A DNA stretch of 64,000 nt from the NCBI GenBank assembly GCA_030693065.1, contig JAUYBL010000007.1:142710-206709 (forward strand), written 5' to 3'. Positions 16,395 to 26,461 of the stretch are shown here, one piece after another. The notes below the pieces were generated by a model. That model did not search any database. It had not been told where the DNA came from and saw nothing but the letters and a program-made list of their open reading frames with translations. The number at the start of each line of letters is the position of its first letter. Position 1 is the first letter of the stretch. This stretch comes from Methylococcaceae bacterium. Its GTDB lineage: Bacteria; Pseudomonadota; Gammaproteobacteria; Methylococcales; Methylomonadaceae. Made by a program: the position numbers and the translations under genes.

Positions 16395-17300
16395 TTGCCG
16401 AGGGATACCGTCATAAAACTGTTATTTGCCACTGGTCCATCAATCAACACTCGTTTGCTAGTGGCCGTTATTGCTTCAGTTGCACTATTGGCAATGGACC
16501 ATGGCAGTCCGAGGATTGATGCTGTTCGTGCGACGCTGTCCGTTTTTACCGATTCTCTAAAATATCTAGTTGATATGCCATCCGGGCTGATCAATCAAGC
16601 ATCCGAGGCAACAAGCACTTATTCCACGTTAAAAAAAGACAACGAAATCTTACGTGAAGAGCAATTTATCAATAAAACCCGATTGTTGAAGTTCGACGCC
16701 CTGGAAAAAGAAAATATCCGTTTACGGGCATTGCTGGAAAATTCGTTCAAGCTCGGTGAGCAAGTGTTAATTGCCGAGTTAATCTCTATTAACATGGCAC
16801 CCTTTGAGCATATTGTTGTCGTCAATAAAGGCACTCGCTTTGGGGTTCACCCGCAACAGCCGGTGTTGGATGCTAATGGCGTTGTCGGGCAGGTTTTTCG
16901 TGCCTTGCCGTTTACCGCCGAAATTATGCTGATTACTGACCCTAGCCACGCAATTCCCGTGCAGGTTAATCGCAATGGCTTGTTAACAATTGCGTTGGGA
17001 AGCGGCCAGCTCAATCGGCTTAACTTGCCTTATTTGCCTGCTAACGCAGATATACAACCGGGAGATTTATTAATTACCTCAGGGTTGGGGGGGACTTTTC
17101 CGGCCGGCTATCCAGTGGCGGTAGTAGATAATTTTAATCCGGCCGACAGTAAATCGTTTATCAATGTCACGGCGACACCTAAAGCTTTGCTTGATCGCAA
17201 TAGGGAGTTATTGATCGTCTGGGGTAACAAGGCGCCGGTTCAGCTCCTTAAAGATCAAACTACTGACCTCAAAGCACCGGAAGTTAATAAGCATGAATAA
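16395..17300 (+). CDS. mreC: Rod shape-determining protein MreC
   Basis: This 301-residue inner-membrane protein links MreB to the periplasmic wall enzymes. One membrane segment spans about residues 20-36 (RLLVAVIASVALLAM), a coiled coil follows at about 68-105 (KDNEILREEQF, LEKENIRLRALLEN), then two beta-barrel domains from 110 to 275 (VNKGTRFGVHPQQPV, LLITSGLGGTFPAGYPV). The start is a TTG with GGAG 5 nt upstream. It overlaps mreD by 8 bp. Confidence 0.95.
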   Translation: MPRDTVIKLLFATGPSINTRLLVAVIASVALLAMDHGSPRIDAVRATLSVFTDSLKYLVDMPSGLINQASEATSTYSTLKKDNEILREEQFINKTRLLKFDALEKENIRLRALLENSFKLGEQVLIAELISINMAPFEHIVVVNKGTRFGVHPQQPVLDANGVVGQVFRALPFTAEIMLITDPSHAIPVQVNRNGLLTIALGSGQLNRLNLPYLPANADIQPGDLLITSGLGGTFPAGYPVAVVDNFNPADSKSFINVTATPKALLDRNRELLIVWGNKAPVQLLKDQTTDLKAPEVNKHE

Positions 17301-17775
17301 TTACACCGGTTTTGGCCGTATCTTTTTTACGCTTGTATTGGCGATGTGTTTGAGAATTGTGCCATGGCCGAGTGCTGTCGCTACGATTAATCCTGATTGG
17401 GTGTTACTGGCGCTCATATACTGGACGCTGGCTATACCGGAACGCGTCGGAATTTTTTATGCCTGGACTTTCGGGCTGCTGGTCGACGTTTTAACGGGTC
17501 GGCTACTTGGCCAATATGCGCTGGCTTATTCATTAGTGATTTATCTTTGCTTGATGTTACATAAGCGTTTGCGTCAATTTCCTCTACCTCAGCAAGGCAT
17601 GTTTATTTTTTTCTGCCTACTGTTGTCGCAATTTTTATTATTTTTGATCAAAAACCTTCAACAACCTGGTGAGTTCCCTGCGACTTTCTGGTTGCCGGTG
17701 TTTACCGGTACGCTTTGTTGGCCGCTAATATTTACCCTGCTGCGTTTTGTTCGCCGGTCACGCATTTTTAAATAG
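17293..17775 (+). CDS. mreD: Rod shape-determining protein MreD
   Basis: This 160-residue hydrophobic protein has five to six membrane segments and the MreD motifs RIVPWPSAVATINPDWVLLAL, FGLLVDVLTGRLLGQYAL and a basic C-terminus. It works with MreC in the elongasome. It overlaps mreC and is followed 14 bp later by mrdA. Confidence 0.93.
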   Translation: MNNYTGFGRIFFTLVLAMCLRIVPWPSAVATINPDWVLLALIYWTLAIPERVGIFYAWTFGLLVDVLTGRLLGQYALAYSLVIYLCLMLHKRLRQFPLPQQGMFIFFCLLLSQFLLFLIKNLQQPGEFPATFWLPVFTGTLCWPLIFTLLRFVRRSRIFK

Positions 17776-17789
17776 GCGATTGCTCGCAG

Positions 17790-19634
17790 ATGTCCCGTTT
17801 TCATACCATCAAGGACAATAGGGTAGAAAATCGCCTATTTCTTAACCGCATTATTGCGGCATTTATGCTTATTTTGCTTTTGACTTCCGGCTTAATCGTT
17901 CGATTGGTTTATCTGCAAATTGTCGGCCATGAGCATTACTCCACGCTAGCAAAAGACAATAGCATCAAGATAGAGCCGTTAGTACCAACCCGAGGCATTA
18001 TTTACGATCGACACGGCAAAGTCTTGGCCGAGAATACACAGTCTTTCAGCTTAGAGCTTATCCCGGAGCAAATACCCGACCTTAATGAAACGCTGGCTCG
18101 TCTGCAGAAGTTATTAGATATTCCTGATGACAAAATCGAGCAATATCAGCGGCAGCGTAAACGCCAAAAAACATTCACCAGCACCGCATTATTGCTCGGT
18201 ATGAATGACGAAGAAATCGCCAAATTTTCAGTAATGAGGCCCTATTTTCCTGGGGTTGATATTAAAATCGGACTGGTCAGGAATTATCCCTATAAAGAAC
18301 TGTCATCGCATGTGCTTGGTTACGTTAGTCGTATTAACGAAGCGGAAATAAAAACTCTCCCAGCTGCTGAATACCGAGGCTCAACATATATCGGCAAGCT
18401 GGGTATTGAAGCCGCTTATGAAACCCTGTTACACGGCAAAACCGGTTATGCCGAGATAGAAACCAATGTACGCGGTCGTGCTATCAATAACGTCAACTCG
18501 GTTGCCCCTGAGTCAGGCGCCAATCTTTATCTGACCTTAGACATCGATTTGCAAAAAACCGCTTACGATGCTCTGGAAGAATTTAATGGTGCGGTAGTCG
18601 CGATAGAAATAAAAACCGGCGGCGTGTTGGTACTTGCCAGCCGCCCTGGGTTTGACCCGAACCCGTTTGTGGTTGGAATCGGCAATGATGAATATCAGGC
18701 CCTGCAGGCATCGGATAGTCAGCCGCTTTATAATCGAGCTCTACGCGGCCTATATCCGCCAGGCTCCACGATGAAACCCTTTATTGCCTTGGCAGGCCTT
18801 GAATACAATGCGATTGGCTATGAACAGAAGCATTTTTGCCCTGGCTACTATCAACTGCCCGGTGTTAGCCATAAATACCGTGACTGGAGAAAGAGCGGTC
18901 ACGGATCGGTGAGTATGAATGAAGCTATAACCGAATCTTGTGACGTGTATTTTTACAACCTAGCGTCGGTACTAGGGATTGATAGGATGCATAAATTCTT
19001 ACAGCGTTTTGGCTTTGGAGAACGAACAGGCATTGATCTGATTGGCGAAAAAACCGGCTTATTGCCTTCACAGGAATGGAAGCGTCAGCAGAAAAAACAG
19101 GCATGGTACCCTGGTGAAACCATTATTACGGGTATTGGTCAAGGCTACTTGCAAGTCTCGCCGTTACAGTTGGCGCGTGCTACCGCTACCTTGGGCAATC
19201 ATGGCGACATCGTGACGCCCTTTTTGGTTGATAAGATTGTCAGTGCCCATTCCACCACAGTAGGTCCGGAAACTCACCAGGGATCAATGCATATAAATGA
19301 GGATAATGTAAATAAAATCATTGCCGGGATGATCAATGTGGTGCATGGCGAACATGGCACAGCCAAACTTATAAGCAAGGGTATACCCTATCAAATTGCC
19401 GGTAAAACTGGTACGGCACAGGTTTACAGCATCAAGCAGGAAGAGACCTATAACGAAAACAACATCCCCTTTAAATTACGTGATCATGCCTTGTTTATTG
19501 CCCTGGCACCGGCGGATGACCCAAAAATCGCAGTGGCCGTGGTGGCAGAACATGGCAGCCATGGTGGCTCAATGGCCGCACCTATTGCCGCCAAGGTGAT
19601 TAAGCAATTCTTAGAGGAACCTCATGCAGACTGA
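17790..19634 (+). CDS. mrdA: Penicillin-binding protein 2, elongation transpeptidase
   Basis: This 614-residue class B PBP crosslinks peptidoglycan during rod elongation. One membrane helix lies at about residues 19-43. The transpeptidase motifs are SxxK at S326-K329 (PPGSTMKPF), SxD at S383-D385 (TESCDVYFYN) and KTG at 539-541 (AGKTGTAQVYS). The pedestal domain shows PTRGIIYDRHGKVLAEN. Its stop overlaps rodA by 11 bp, fitting the MrdA-RodA complex. Confidence 0.97.
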   Translation: MSRFHTIKDNRVENRLFLNRIIAAFMLILLLTSGLIVRLVYLQIVGHEHYSTLAKDNSIKIEPLVPTRGIIYDRHGKVLAENTQSFSLELIPEQIPDLNETLARLQKLLDIPDDKIEQYQRQRKRQKTFTSTALLLGMNDEEIAKFSVMRPYFPGVDIKIGLVRNYPYKELSSHVLGYVSRINEAEIKTLPAAEYRGSTYIGKLGIEAAYETLLHGKTGYAEIETNVRGRAINNVNSVAPESGANLYLTLDIDLQKTAYDALEEFNGAVVAIEIKTGGVLVLASRPGFDPNPFVVGIGNDEYQALQASDSQPLYNRALRGLYPPGSTMKPFIALAGLEYNAIGYEQKHFCPGYYQLPGVSHKYRDWRKSGHGSVSMNEAITESCDVYFYNLASVLGIDRMHKFLQRFGFGERTGIDLIGEKTGLLPSQEWKRQQKKQAWYPGETIITGIGQGYLQVSPLQLARATATLGNHGDIVTPFLVDKIVSAHSTTVGPETHQGSMHINEDNVNKIIAGMINVVHGEHGTAKLISKGIPYQIAGKTGTAQVYSIKQEETYNENNIPFKLRDHALFIALAPADDPKIAVAVVAEHGSHGGSMAAPIAAKVIKQFLEEPHAD

Positions 19635-20757
19635 AACCCGTAGCGAACAATTTCAACCGCCATCATTGATAGGCACGTTACTTAGAAAACTGCATATTGA
19701 TATTCCGTTAATGATTGGCTTGTTACTGATTGCCTTATTAAGTTTTGTGATTCTTTATAGCGCCAGCGGGCAGGACTTGGATGTATTGATGCGTCAGGCG
19801 GCACGCGTGGGGCTGGCATTTTTATTAATGACAGCGTTGGCGCATGTTGATCCTTATCAATTTAAACGTTACTCCGCACTATTGTTCGGCATCGGCATCG
19901 TTTTATTGTTAGCGGTATTGATTCTCGGACAAATCGGCAAAGGTGCACAACGTTGGCTGGATTTGGGGTTTTTTCGTTTTCAGCCATCGGAAATGATCAA
20001 AATCACCACGCCAATGATGATCGCCTGGTATTTGTCTGAACATCCATTGCCGCCAAGAGCCAAGCATCTTTTTATTGCGACGCTGCTGATTCTGTTGCCT
20101 ACGCTACTGATCGCCAAACAACCTGACTTGGGTACTGCGCTGTTGGTGGCCAGCTCCGGCGCGGCCGTGCTGTTTTTTTCAGGCTTGTCGTGGTGGTTGA
20201 TTAGTGCCATTGCGGTGACGTTAGCCGGGTTAACGCCGGTGCTTTGGCATTTTATGCGCGATTATCAGCGCGACCGTGTCCATACTTTTTTAAACCCGGA
20301 GGCCGATCCGTTAGGGCGTGGCTATCATATAATTCAATCGAAAATTGCTATCGGATCTGGCGGTATTCACGGTAAGGGCTGGTTAGGCAGCAGCCAGTCA
20401 AAATTAGATTTTTTACCGGAAAGTTCAACCGATTTCATTTTTGCCGTATTTGCCGAAGAATTCGGTTTGTTTGGCTGCGTGGGCTTGTTATCGCTTTATT
20501 TGCTGATTATCGCCCGCTGTTTATATATTGCATCGCAAACTAAAGACACCTACAGTCGTCTGCTTGCAAGCAGTTTGGCTTTTACCTTTTTTGTCTATGT
20601 GTTCGTCAATATCGGCATGGTGATCGGCGTCTTGCCTGTGGTTGGCGTACCGCTGCCGCTGATCAGTTACGGCGGAACTTCTGTTGTTACGCTGTTAGCC
20701 GGTTTCGGCATCTTGATGTCGATACACACCCATAAAAAATATTTGATACAACCATGA
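19624..20757 (+). CDS. rodA: Peptidoglycan glycosyltransferase RodA (SEDS family)
   Basis: This 377-residue protein has about ten membrane segments and polymerises glycan strands for elongation. SEDS features are GAQRWLDLGFFRFQPSEMIK, KQPDLGTALLVASSG, SGGIHGKGWLGSSQSKLDFL with PESSTDFIFAVFAEEFGL, and PLPLISYGGTSVVTLLAGFG. GAGGAA precedes the ATG. It is followed by mltB with an ATGA overlap. Confidence 0.97.
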   Translation: MQTETRSEQFQPPSLIGTLLRKLHIDIPLMIGLLLIALLSFVILYSASGQDLDVLMRQAARVGLAFLLMTALAHVDPYQFKRYSALLFGIGIVLLLAVLILGQIGKGAQRWLDLGFFRFQPSEMIKITTPMMIAWYLSEHPLPPRAKHLFIATLLILLPTLLIAKQPDLGTALLVASSGAAVLFFSGLSWWLISAIAVTLAGLTPVLWHFMRDYQRDRVHTFLNPEADPLGRGYHIIQSKIAIGSGGIHGKGWLGSSQSKLDFLPESSTDFIFAVFAEEFGLFGCVGLLSLYLLIIARCLYIASQTKDTYSRLLASSLAFTFFVYVFVNIGMVIGVLPVVGVPLPLISYGGTSVVTLLAGFGILMSIHTHKKYLIQP

Positions 20758-21794
20758 AAATCACCTCTACCTTAGCGCGTATTTTGAGTGGCAGCGTCTC
20801 TTTAGTATTGGTTGCCTGTTCTAGTAACAGCATTAAAAATAATGAAATTGAGCGGTCGTTTATTGAGCAAATGGTCAGTAGGCATCAATTTGACGAGTCC
20901 GAACTTGAGAATTTGTTTGCGACTGTAGCAATCAAGGAAGATATTCTCTCCCGTATTGCTAAGCCTTCCGAAGGCATGCCTTGGTATAAGTACCGGCGCA
21001 TTTTTATTACCGAAGAACGGATTAATGCCGGCGTTAAATTTTGGCAAGATAACGCGCAAATATTGGCTGAGGTTGAAAAAATCTATGGCGTACCGCCATC
21101 AATTATCGTCGCCATTATTGGCGTAGAAACCTCTTACGGTAAAAACACCGGTAAACACCGCGTGATTGATGCCCTGTCTACACTGGCATTTGCCTACCCG
21201 CCTCGCGCTAAGTTTTTTCAAAGTGAGCTTGAGCAGTATTTGCTGTTTTGTCGTGATCAACATTTCAATCCGCTGGAGCCCTTAGGTTCTTATGCGGGCG
21301 CAATGGGCATGCCGCAATTTATGCCGAGTAGTTTTAGAAGCTTTGCCGTCGATTATGATCAGGATGGGCAAAGTGACATATGGCATAACCACGCTGATGT
21401 AATCGCCAGCGTGGCGAATTACTTTGCCAAGCATGAATGGCACACCGGTCAAGCTATTGCGTTTCCAGTGACCACCGTGGGAGAAGCTTCCGCTCCTGCT
21501 AACGCCCCTCGCCTACGTCCTGTAAGCGAAAAATACAAAACTGTTCTTAATGGTGATCTTAAGCCCGACTTAAGACTTGTCGAGCTAGAATCACTCAACT
21601 TAAAAACAGAGAGGTCTGTACCTTTAGACACTAAAGTAAAACTGCTTAGCTTTGAACAAGCATCTGGCGAGGAACTTTGGGCGGCATTAGACAATTTTTA
21701 TGTCATTACCCGCTACAACCACAGCCCCTTATATGCCATGGCCGTTTATCAGTTAAGTGAAGCTATCTTAAAGACCAAAGGAACGTTTCCATGA
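20754..21794 (+). CDS. mltB: Membrane-bound lytic transglycosylase B
   Basis: This 346-residue lipoprotein cuts glycan strands to make 1,6-anhydro ends. The lipobox is VLVAC with C22. The catalytic glutamate is E125 in IIGVETSYGKNTG, followed by DALSTLAFAYPPRAKFF and GSYAGAMGMPQFMPSSFR, all typical of MltB (GH103). ATGA overlaps tie it to rodA and rlpA. The C-terminus is slightly shorter than that of E. coli MltB. Confidence 0.95.
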   Translation: MKITSTLARILSGSVSLVLVACSSNSIKNNEIERSFIEQMVSRHQFDESELENLFATVAIKEDILSRIAKPSEGMPWYKYRRIFITEERINAGVKFWQDNAQILAEVEKIYGVPPSIIVAIIGVETSYGKNTGKHRVIDALSTLAFAYPPRAKFFQSELEQYLLFCRDQHFNPLEPLGSYAGAMGMPQFMPSSFRSFAVDYDQDGQSDIWHNHADVIASVANYFAKHEWHTGQAIAFPVTTVGEASAPANAPRLRPVSEKYKTVLNGDLKPDLRLVELESLNLKTERSVPLDTKVKLLSFEQASGEELWAALDNFYVITRYNHSPLYAMAVYQLSEAILKTKGTFP

Positions 21795-22570
21795 AAAAAT
21801 TACTATTAACGACGACAATCGTTCTGTTGAGCGCCTGCTCCACGGAACCATTAAAAACCAGCAACACATCAAGCTACACAGATCTATCGGCATCAGCCGA
21901 ACACAAGCTCAGACACCATTCGATATTACATTTCGGTAAAGCTGACGAAAATACCGAGTCAAACGATCTAAGTTCCGAATTCTCCAGTCACATCTCACAA
22001 GGCACTGCTTCCTGGTATGGCCCTCAGTTCCACGGAAAAAAGACTGCTTCCGGCGAAATTTACGATATGTACGCTATGACTGCTGCGCACAACACCTTGC
22101 CCATCTCTTCTTACGCTAAAGTTACCAACTTAAAAAATAAACGCAGCGTCATTGTCCGCATTAATGATCGCGGCCCGTTCCATGGCGACCGGGTAATGGA
22201 TTTGTCTTACTCAGCGGCAAAAAAATTGGGTATTGATCAAGCAGGTACTGGTGCTGTAGAAATTAAAGCGATAGCTCCTAAGCAAGCTTTGGCTCAAATG
22301 CAAGAAGCGGCAGCGAAACAAGATCAACAGGTATATCTGCAAGTCGGTTCGTTTGGTAACAAGACCAAGGCTCTAAAACTACAACATAAAATTGTTGCCA
22401 GTCACTTGCCGGAAACCAAGATTCTTTCAGCCAAACGTAAAGGTTCTACTGTTTATAAAGTACAAATGGGGCCAATTAATTCACCAGAAAATATCGCTTC
22501 ATTAAATCAGCAACTCGCTAAAATCGGCGTTACCGGCACTCAATTCGTCACCGAAACCAGTCAAAACTAA
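21791..22570 (+). CDS. rlpA: Septal/rod lipoprotein RlpA, double-psi barrel plus SPOR domain
   Basis: This 259-residue lipoprotein has a lipobox LLSAC (C16). A double-psi beta-barrel spans about residues 72-160 with GTASWYGPQFHGKKTASGE, VIVRINDRGPFHGDRVMDLS and AAKKLGI, and a SPOR domain at about 180-255 (VYLQVGSFGNKTKALKL, VYKVQMGPINSPENI) binds denuded glycan. In Pseudomonas RlpA is a lytic transglycosylase for such strands. Its ATG overlaps the mltB stop. Confidence 0.95.
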   Translation: MKKLLLTTTIVLLSACSTEPLKTSNTSSYTDLSASAEHKLRHHSILHFGKADENTESNDLSSEFSSHISQGTASWYGPQFHGKKTASGEIYDMYAMTAAHNTLPISSYAKVTNLKNKRSVIVRINDRGPFHGDRVMDLSYSAAKKLGIDQAGTGAVEIKAIAPKQALAQMQEAAAKQDQQVYLQVGSFGNKTKALKLQHKIVASHLPETKILSAKRKGSTVYKVQMGPINSPENIASLNQQLAKIGVTGTQFVTETSQN

Positions 22571-22582
22571 AAAACCGCGTGG

Positions 22583-22588
22583 TACAAT
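22583..22588 (+). promoter_or_regulatory. Possible -10 box before dacA
   Basis: TACAAT with a preceding GTGG lies 32 bp before the dacA ATG in the only gap of this run. A clear -35 is not seen, so this is a weak call for an internal promoter. Confidence 0.3.
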
Positions 22589-22619
22589 GGAAGCCTGTAT
22601 TATCTAGGCTCTCAATGTA

Positions 22620-23798
22620 ATGACATCCCCATCGCGCACTTTTAAATTTTCTATTTTCCTGCTGTTCAGTTTAATTTTTACCAGCCTTCAGCTTCACGCT
22701 GAAGAGGCTGATATTCTGACGCCCACCCCTCCCACTGTCTCAGCCGGCAGTTATATTTTGCAAGACTTCCGTAGTGGTAAAGTCTTGGCAGAGAATAACG
22801 CTGATGTAAAACTTGCTCCCGCCAGCCTTACCAAAATCATGACCGTGTTTGTGGTGTTTACTGAAATCCGCAACGGCCATTTACATCTCGATGACACTGC
22901 GACGATCAGCCGAAAAGCCTGGGCAACAGGCGGCTCCAAGATGTTTATCAAGGTGGATGACAAGGTCAAAATTGAAGACCTGCTTAAAGGTGTAATTATC
23001 CAATCCGGCAATGATGCCAGTGTCGCGTTAGCCGAGCATGTGGCAGGCGATGAAAGCACCTTTGCCGAAATGATGAATCAATATGCACAGCGCTTAGGAA
23101 TGCTGAACACCCATTTTGTTGATAGTAACGGCCTGCCTGCGGAGAATCATTACACCACCGCACGTGACTTGGCGACGCTTACTTCTGCACTTATCAAAGA
23201 ATTTCCAGAATACTATCGTTGGTTTTCCCAACAAGAATTCACCTACAACAACATTACTCAGCATAATCGTAATACCCTGCTTTCCCGGGATGGTTCGGTA
23301 GACGGTGTTAAAACCGGCTTTACTGACGATGCTGGGTATTGCTTAGTCGCCTCTGCATTACGCGACGATATGCGTTTAATTTCAGTGGTTATGAATACCA
23401 AAAGTGCCGCCGCCAGAGCTGCTGAAAACCAGAACTTGCTCAATTATGGCTTTCGTTTTTTTGAAGCGCATAAGATTTTTCAAGGTAAAACTGCCTTAGC
23501 AGAACCCAGAGTTTGGAAAGGTGACGAAAAAAATGCGCCGCTGGGATTGGCAGAAGCTCTTTATGTGACTATTCCTCGTCGTCAGTTTGATGACGTGAAG
23601 TCTGAAATTGTTGTCGATCCTAAAATCATGGCGCCTATTCAGGAAGGTGCAAAATTAGGTTCGGTTAAAGTGACTTTGAAAGGTGAAGTACTTGCTAATA
23701 AAGACCTCATTGCCTTAACTGCAGTTCAGCAAGGCGGCATATTCAGACGTGCTTACGACAGCGTTGCGATGCTGTTAGGGAAATCAGATGCAAAATAA
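22620..23798 (+). CDS. dacA: D-alanyl-D-alanine carboxypeptidase (PBP5/6 type)
   Basis: This 392-residue enzyme trims the last D-Ala from pentapeptides in the periplasm. Signal peptide residues 1-27 end at LHA before EEA. The active-site motifs are SxxK at S69-K72 (PASLTKIMTV), SGN in IQSGNDASVALAEH, and KTG in VDGVKTGFTDDAGYCLV. The C-terminal beta domain (about 290-375) and an amphipathic tail (FRRAYDSVAMLLG) anchor it to the membrane. Its stop overlaps the dat start by 11 bp. Confidence 0.96.
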   Translation: MTSPSRTFKFSIFLLFSLIFTSLQLHAEEADILTPTPPTVSAGSYILQDFRSGKVLAENNADVKLAPASLTKIMTVFVVFTEIRNGHLHLDDTATISRKAWATGGSKMFIKVDDKVKIEDLLKGVIIQSGNDASVALAEHVAGDESTFAEMMNQYAQRLGMLNTHFVDSNGLPAENHYTTARDLATLTSALIKEFPEYYRWFSQQEFTYNNITQHNRNTLLSRDGSVDGVKTGFTDDAGYCLVASALRDDMRLISVVMNTKSAAARAAENQNLLNYGFRFFEAHKIFQGKTALAEPRVWKGDEKNAPLGLAEALYVTIPRRQFDDVKSEIVVDPKIMAPIQEGAKLGSVKVTLKGEVLANKDLIALTAVQQGGIFRRAYDSVAMLLGKSDAK

Positions 23799-24630
23799 AT
23801 TGGTCTATCTGAATGGTCAAACGCTGCCATTAGCCGAAGCAAAAATATCGGTAATGGATCGCGGGTTCTTGTTTGCCGATGGTATTTACGAAGTGATACC
23901 TGCGTATAACGGTAAATTGTTTCGCTTTGACGAACACATGACTCGTCTGCAAAACAGTCTAACTGCCATTCATTTACCCAATCCACATTCAGCTCAGCAG
24001 TGGTTAGATATTTTGACTGCATTGCTGGAGCCTGGTTTTGATCAAGCGATATACCTGCAAATCACTCGGGGTGTTGCCGAAAAACGCGATCATGCCTTCC
24101 CCAAGCAAGTCTTACCAACAGTATTTGCTATGTCGGCGCCCATTGAGCCTTTTACCGAGTTGAGCTCAGGCGTAAAAGCCATTAGTGTCGATGATATTCG
24201 GTGGCAGTTTTGCTATATCAAATCCACAAATTTATTAGCCAATATTCTGCTTAGACAACAAGCGGTTGAAAAAGGCAGTGCTGAAGCCATTATGATTAAA
24301 GATGGCTATCTCACCGAAGGCGCTGCCAGTAATGTATTTGCTGTCATTGATGGCGTCTTGCTTACACCACCGAAATGCGATGGCATCTTGGCGGGGGTGA
24401 CGCGCGATGTTATTTTGGAATTAGCGCAAAGTAATAATATTCCTTACGGAGAAGATATTATTTCCTTGGATGCACTGCTCACCGCCAGCGAAATTTGGCT
24501 GGCTAGCTCTACGCGGGAAATAGTGCCGGTGATTGAATTTGATGGACGAGAAATTTCCGAAGGCCAGCCTGGGCCGCTTTGGCACACTATGAATCAATTA
24601 TTTCAAGCTTACAAAAAGTCTTACTCATGA
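23788..24630 (+). CDS. dat: D-amino acid aminotransferase (fold type IV PLP enzyme)
   Basis: This 280-residue enzyme is of the branched-chain/D-amino-acid transaminase family, and here probably makes D-alanine or D-glutamate from keto acids. Landmarks are VMDRGFLFADGIYEVIPAY, the PLP lysine K145 in CYIKSTNLLANILLRQQA, and EGAASNVFAVIDG. The RxH-like motif near 98 (AEKRDHAFP) and the lack of a branched-chain signature favour a D-amino acid role. It lies between dacA and the ybeD-lipB-lipA group, as in many gammaproteobacteria. Confidence 0.9.
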   Translation: MQNKLVYLNGQTLPLAEAKISVMDRGFLFADGIYEVIPAYNGKLFRFDEHMTRLQNSLTAIHLPNPHSAQQWLDILTALLEPGFDQAIYLQITRGVAEKRDHAFPKQVLPTVFAMSAPIEPFTELSSGVKAISVDDIRWQFCYIKSTNLLANILLRQQAVEKGSAEAIMIKDGYLTEGAASNVFAVIDGVLLTPPKCDGILAGVTRDVILELAQSNNIPYGEDIISLDALLTASEIWLASSTREIVPVIEFDGREISEGQPGPLWHTMNQLFQAYKKSYS

Positions 24631-24890
24631 GCGAAGAAACCTTACTAGAGTTTCCCTGCCAGTTTCCTATTAAGGCAATGGGCAAAAATGATGTTGAACT
24701 TGATTTACTGGTTGTGGAAATTATCCTCCGCCATGTACCCGAGATTAAGGAAGGTGCAGTCACTACGCGCCCAAGTAAAGGCGGCAATTACACGGCCGTG
24801 ACCGTGACCATTGAAGCAACCAGTAAGAAACAACTTGATGCCATATACCAAGACCTCACCGACCACCCGCTAGTGCTGATGGCTTTGTAG
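24627..24890 (+). CDS. ybeD: DUF493 family protein YbeD
   Basis: This 87-residue protein has the YbeD ferredoxin-like ACT-like fold: EFPCQFPIKAMGKNDVEL, HVPEIKEGAVTTRPSKGG and NYTAVTVTIEATSKKQLDAIY. Its role is unknown, but it usually sits between dacA and lipB. I chose the ATG at 24627 (MSEETLLEF), which overlaps the dat stop (ATGA); the longer open frame is a read-through of dat. Confidence 0.92.
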   Translation: MSEETLLEFPCQFPIKAMGKNDVELDLLVVEIILRHVPEIKEGAVTTRPSKGGNYTAVTVTIEATSKKQLDAIYQDLTDHPLVLMAL

Positions 24891-24899
24891 CCGTTGCCT

Positions 24900-25508
24900 A
24901 TGTCGCCGATCATCCGTCAACTGGATAGGCAAGATTACCAAACCACTTGGCAAGCCATGCAACAGTTTACCCAGAACCGTGATGGTGATACTGCTGATGA
25001 AATTTGGGTTACCGAGCATCCGCCGGTTTATACCTTAGGGCTCAACGGCAAGCCGGAGCATCTCTTCAATACCGGTGCCATTCCGGTGATAAATTCTGAT
25101 CGTGGCGGACAAGTCACTTACCACGGCCCCGGCCAAATCATTGTTTACACCTTGCTGGACATCAAACGCCTGAATTTGAACATTCGCCAACTGGTGACGG
25201 TCTTGGAACAAGCTATGATCGGTACCCTCGCTGAATTTGGTATCACCGCCAATGCCAGAGCTGATGCCCCCGGCGTTTACGTGGATGAAAAAAAAATCGG
25301 CTCGATCGGTTTACGAATCAAAAAAAACTGTAGTTATCATGGCTTAAGTCTTAATAATCAGATGGATTTACAGCCATTTAACAACATTAACCCCTGCGGC
25401 TACCCTGGCTTACAAGTGACTCAAGTGGCTGATCTTGGGGTGAATTTAAGCAATGCGGAACTCGCTAAATACCTTGTTCACGCAATTTCTACGGCACTAT
25501 CAAAATGA
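24900..25508 (+). CDS. lipB: Octanoyl-ACP:protein N-octanoyltransferase
   Basis: This enzyme, about 202 residues, moves octanoyl groups from ACP to lipoyl domains. Key blocks are [32 protein letters not shown], the catalytic Lys in [10 protein letters not shown] and catalytic Cys in [12 protein letters not shown]. The start may be ATG 24900 or TTG 24894; neither has a strong ribosome site. The end overlaps lipA by 4 bp, so both lipoate genes are coupled. Confidence 0.95.
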   Translation: MSPIIRQLDRQDYQTTWQAMQQFTQNRDGDTADEIWVTEHPPVYTLGLNGKPEHLFNTGAIPVINSDRGGQVTYHGPGQIIVYTLLDIKRLNLNIRQLVTVLEQAMIGTLAEFGITANARADAPGVYVDEKKIGSIGLRIKKNCSYHGLSLNNQMDLQPFNNINPCGYPGLQVTQVADLGVNLSNAELAKYLVHAISTALSK

Positions 25509-26461
25509 CACTTAAAGCGCCTTCACGCTCTACGCCCGACTCGCATCAACGCAACGCTGAAAAATTGGCGCGCATTCCCATTAAAGTGGAAACGCCAGAA
25601 ACTGTGCTACGCAAGCCGGATTGGATACGCATAAAAATAACGGCCAGTGACGAAGTCACCCGTATTAAACACATGTTGCGCGAGAAGAAACTGCATACCG
25701 TTTGCGAAGAAGCCGCCTGCCCAAACCTTAGCGAATGTTTCCAGCATGGCACGGCAACCTTCATGATCATGGGCGATTTATGCACCCGGCGCTGTCCGTT
25801 TTGCGATGTCGCACATGGCAAACCGTTACCGCTGGATAAAAACGAACCCAAACACCTGGCCGATGCCATTCAGGCACTGGCATTAAAATACGTGGTAATT
25901 ACTTCGGTCGATCGGGATGATTTACGTGATGGCGGAGCAGGGCATTTTGCCGATTGCATTAACGCTATTCGGCAACAATCGCCTAATACCAAAATTGAGA
26001 TTCTAGTGCCTGATTTTCGTGGGCGCATTGAAAAAGCTGTTGCGATACTGGCCGCCGAACCTTGCGATGTGCTCAACCATAATCTGGAAACTGTGCCCAG
26101 ATTGTATAAACAAGTTCGCCCCGGCGCTGATTACCAAGGTTCTTTGGATTTATTGCGGCAATACCACCAAGCCCATCCCGACACCCCTACCAAATCTGGC
26201 CTAATGCTTGGGGTCGGCGAAGAGCATGACGAAGTGTTGCAAGTTATGCAGGATTTATTGGATCACGGCTGCTCAATGCTAACGGTGGGACAATATTTGC
26301 AGCCGAGCAAAGATCATCTCCCCGTAAAAAGCTACATCACCCCTGAGCAATTTGATGAGTATGGGCGCATTGCGAAAGCGATGGGATTTAAGCAAGTCGC
26401 CAGCGGCCCGATGGTCAGATCGTCATACCACGCAGATCTTCAGGCAAAGTCGGTCATTTAA
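25505..26461 (+). CDS. lipA: Lipoyl synthase
   Basis: This 318-residue radical-SAM enzyme inserts two sulfur atoms into octanoyl chains. The auxiliary cluster motif is [12 protein letters not shown] and the radical-SAM motif is CTRRCPFC, followed by DVAHGKP. Other features are [16 protein letters not shown] and the C-terminal [14 protein letters not shown]. Length is usual. Its tail overlaps the convergent hydrolase gene by 4 bp. Confidence 0.97.
   Translation: MTLKAPSRSTPDSHQRNAEKLARIPIKVETPETVLRKPDWIRIKITASDEVTRIKHMLREKKLHTVCEEAACPNLSECFQHGTATFMIMGDLCTRRCPFCDVAHGKPLPLDKNEPKHLADAIQALALKYVVITSVDRDDLRDGGAGHFADCINAIRQQSPNTKIEILVPDFRGRIEKAVAILAAEPCDVLNHNLETVPRLYKQVRPGADYQGSLDLLRQYHQAHPDTPTKSGLMLGVGEEHDEVLQVMQDLLDHGCSMLTVGQYLQPSKDHLPVKSYITPEQFDEYGRIAKAMGFKQVASGPMVRSSYHADLQAKSVI

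Noticed and set aside
25284-25296. A9 tract in lipB as a slippage site
   Set aside because: It encodes the conserved E-K-K-I sequence in frame, and A-runs are common in Lys codons; no frameshift is needed.
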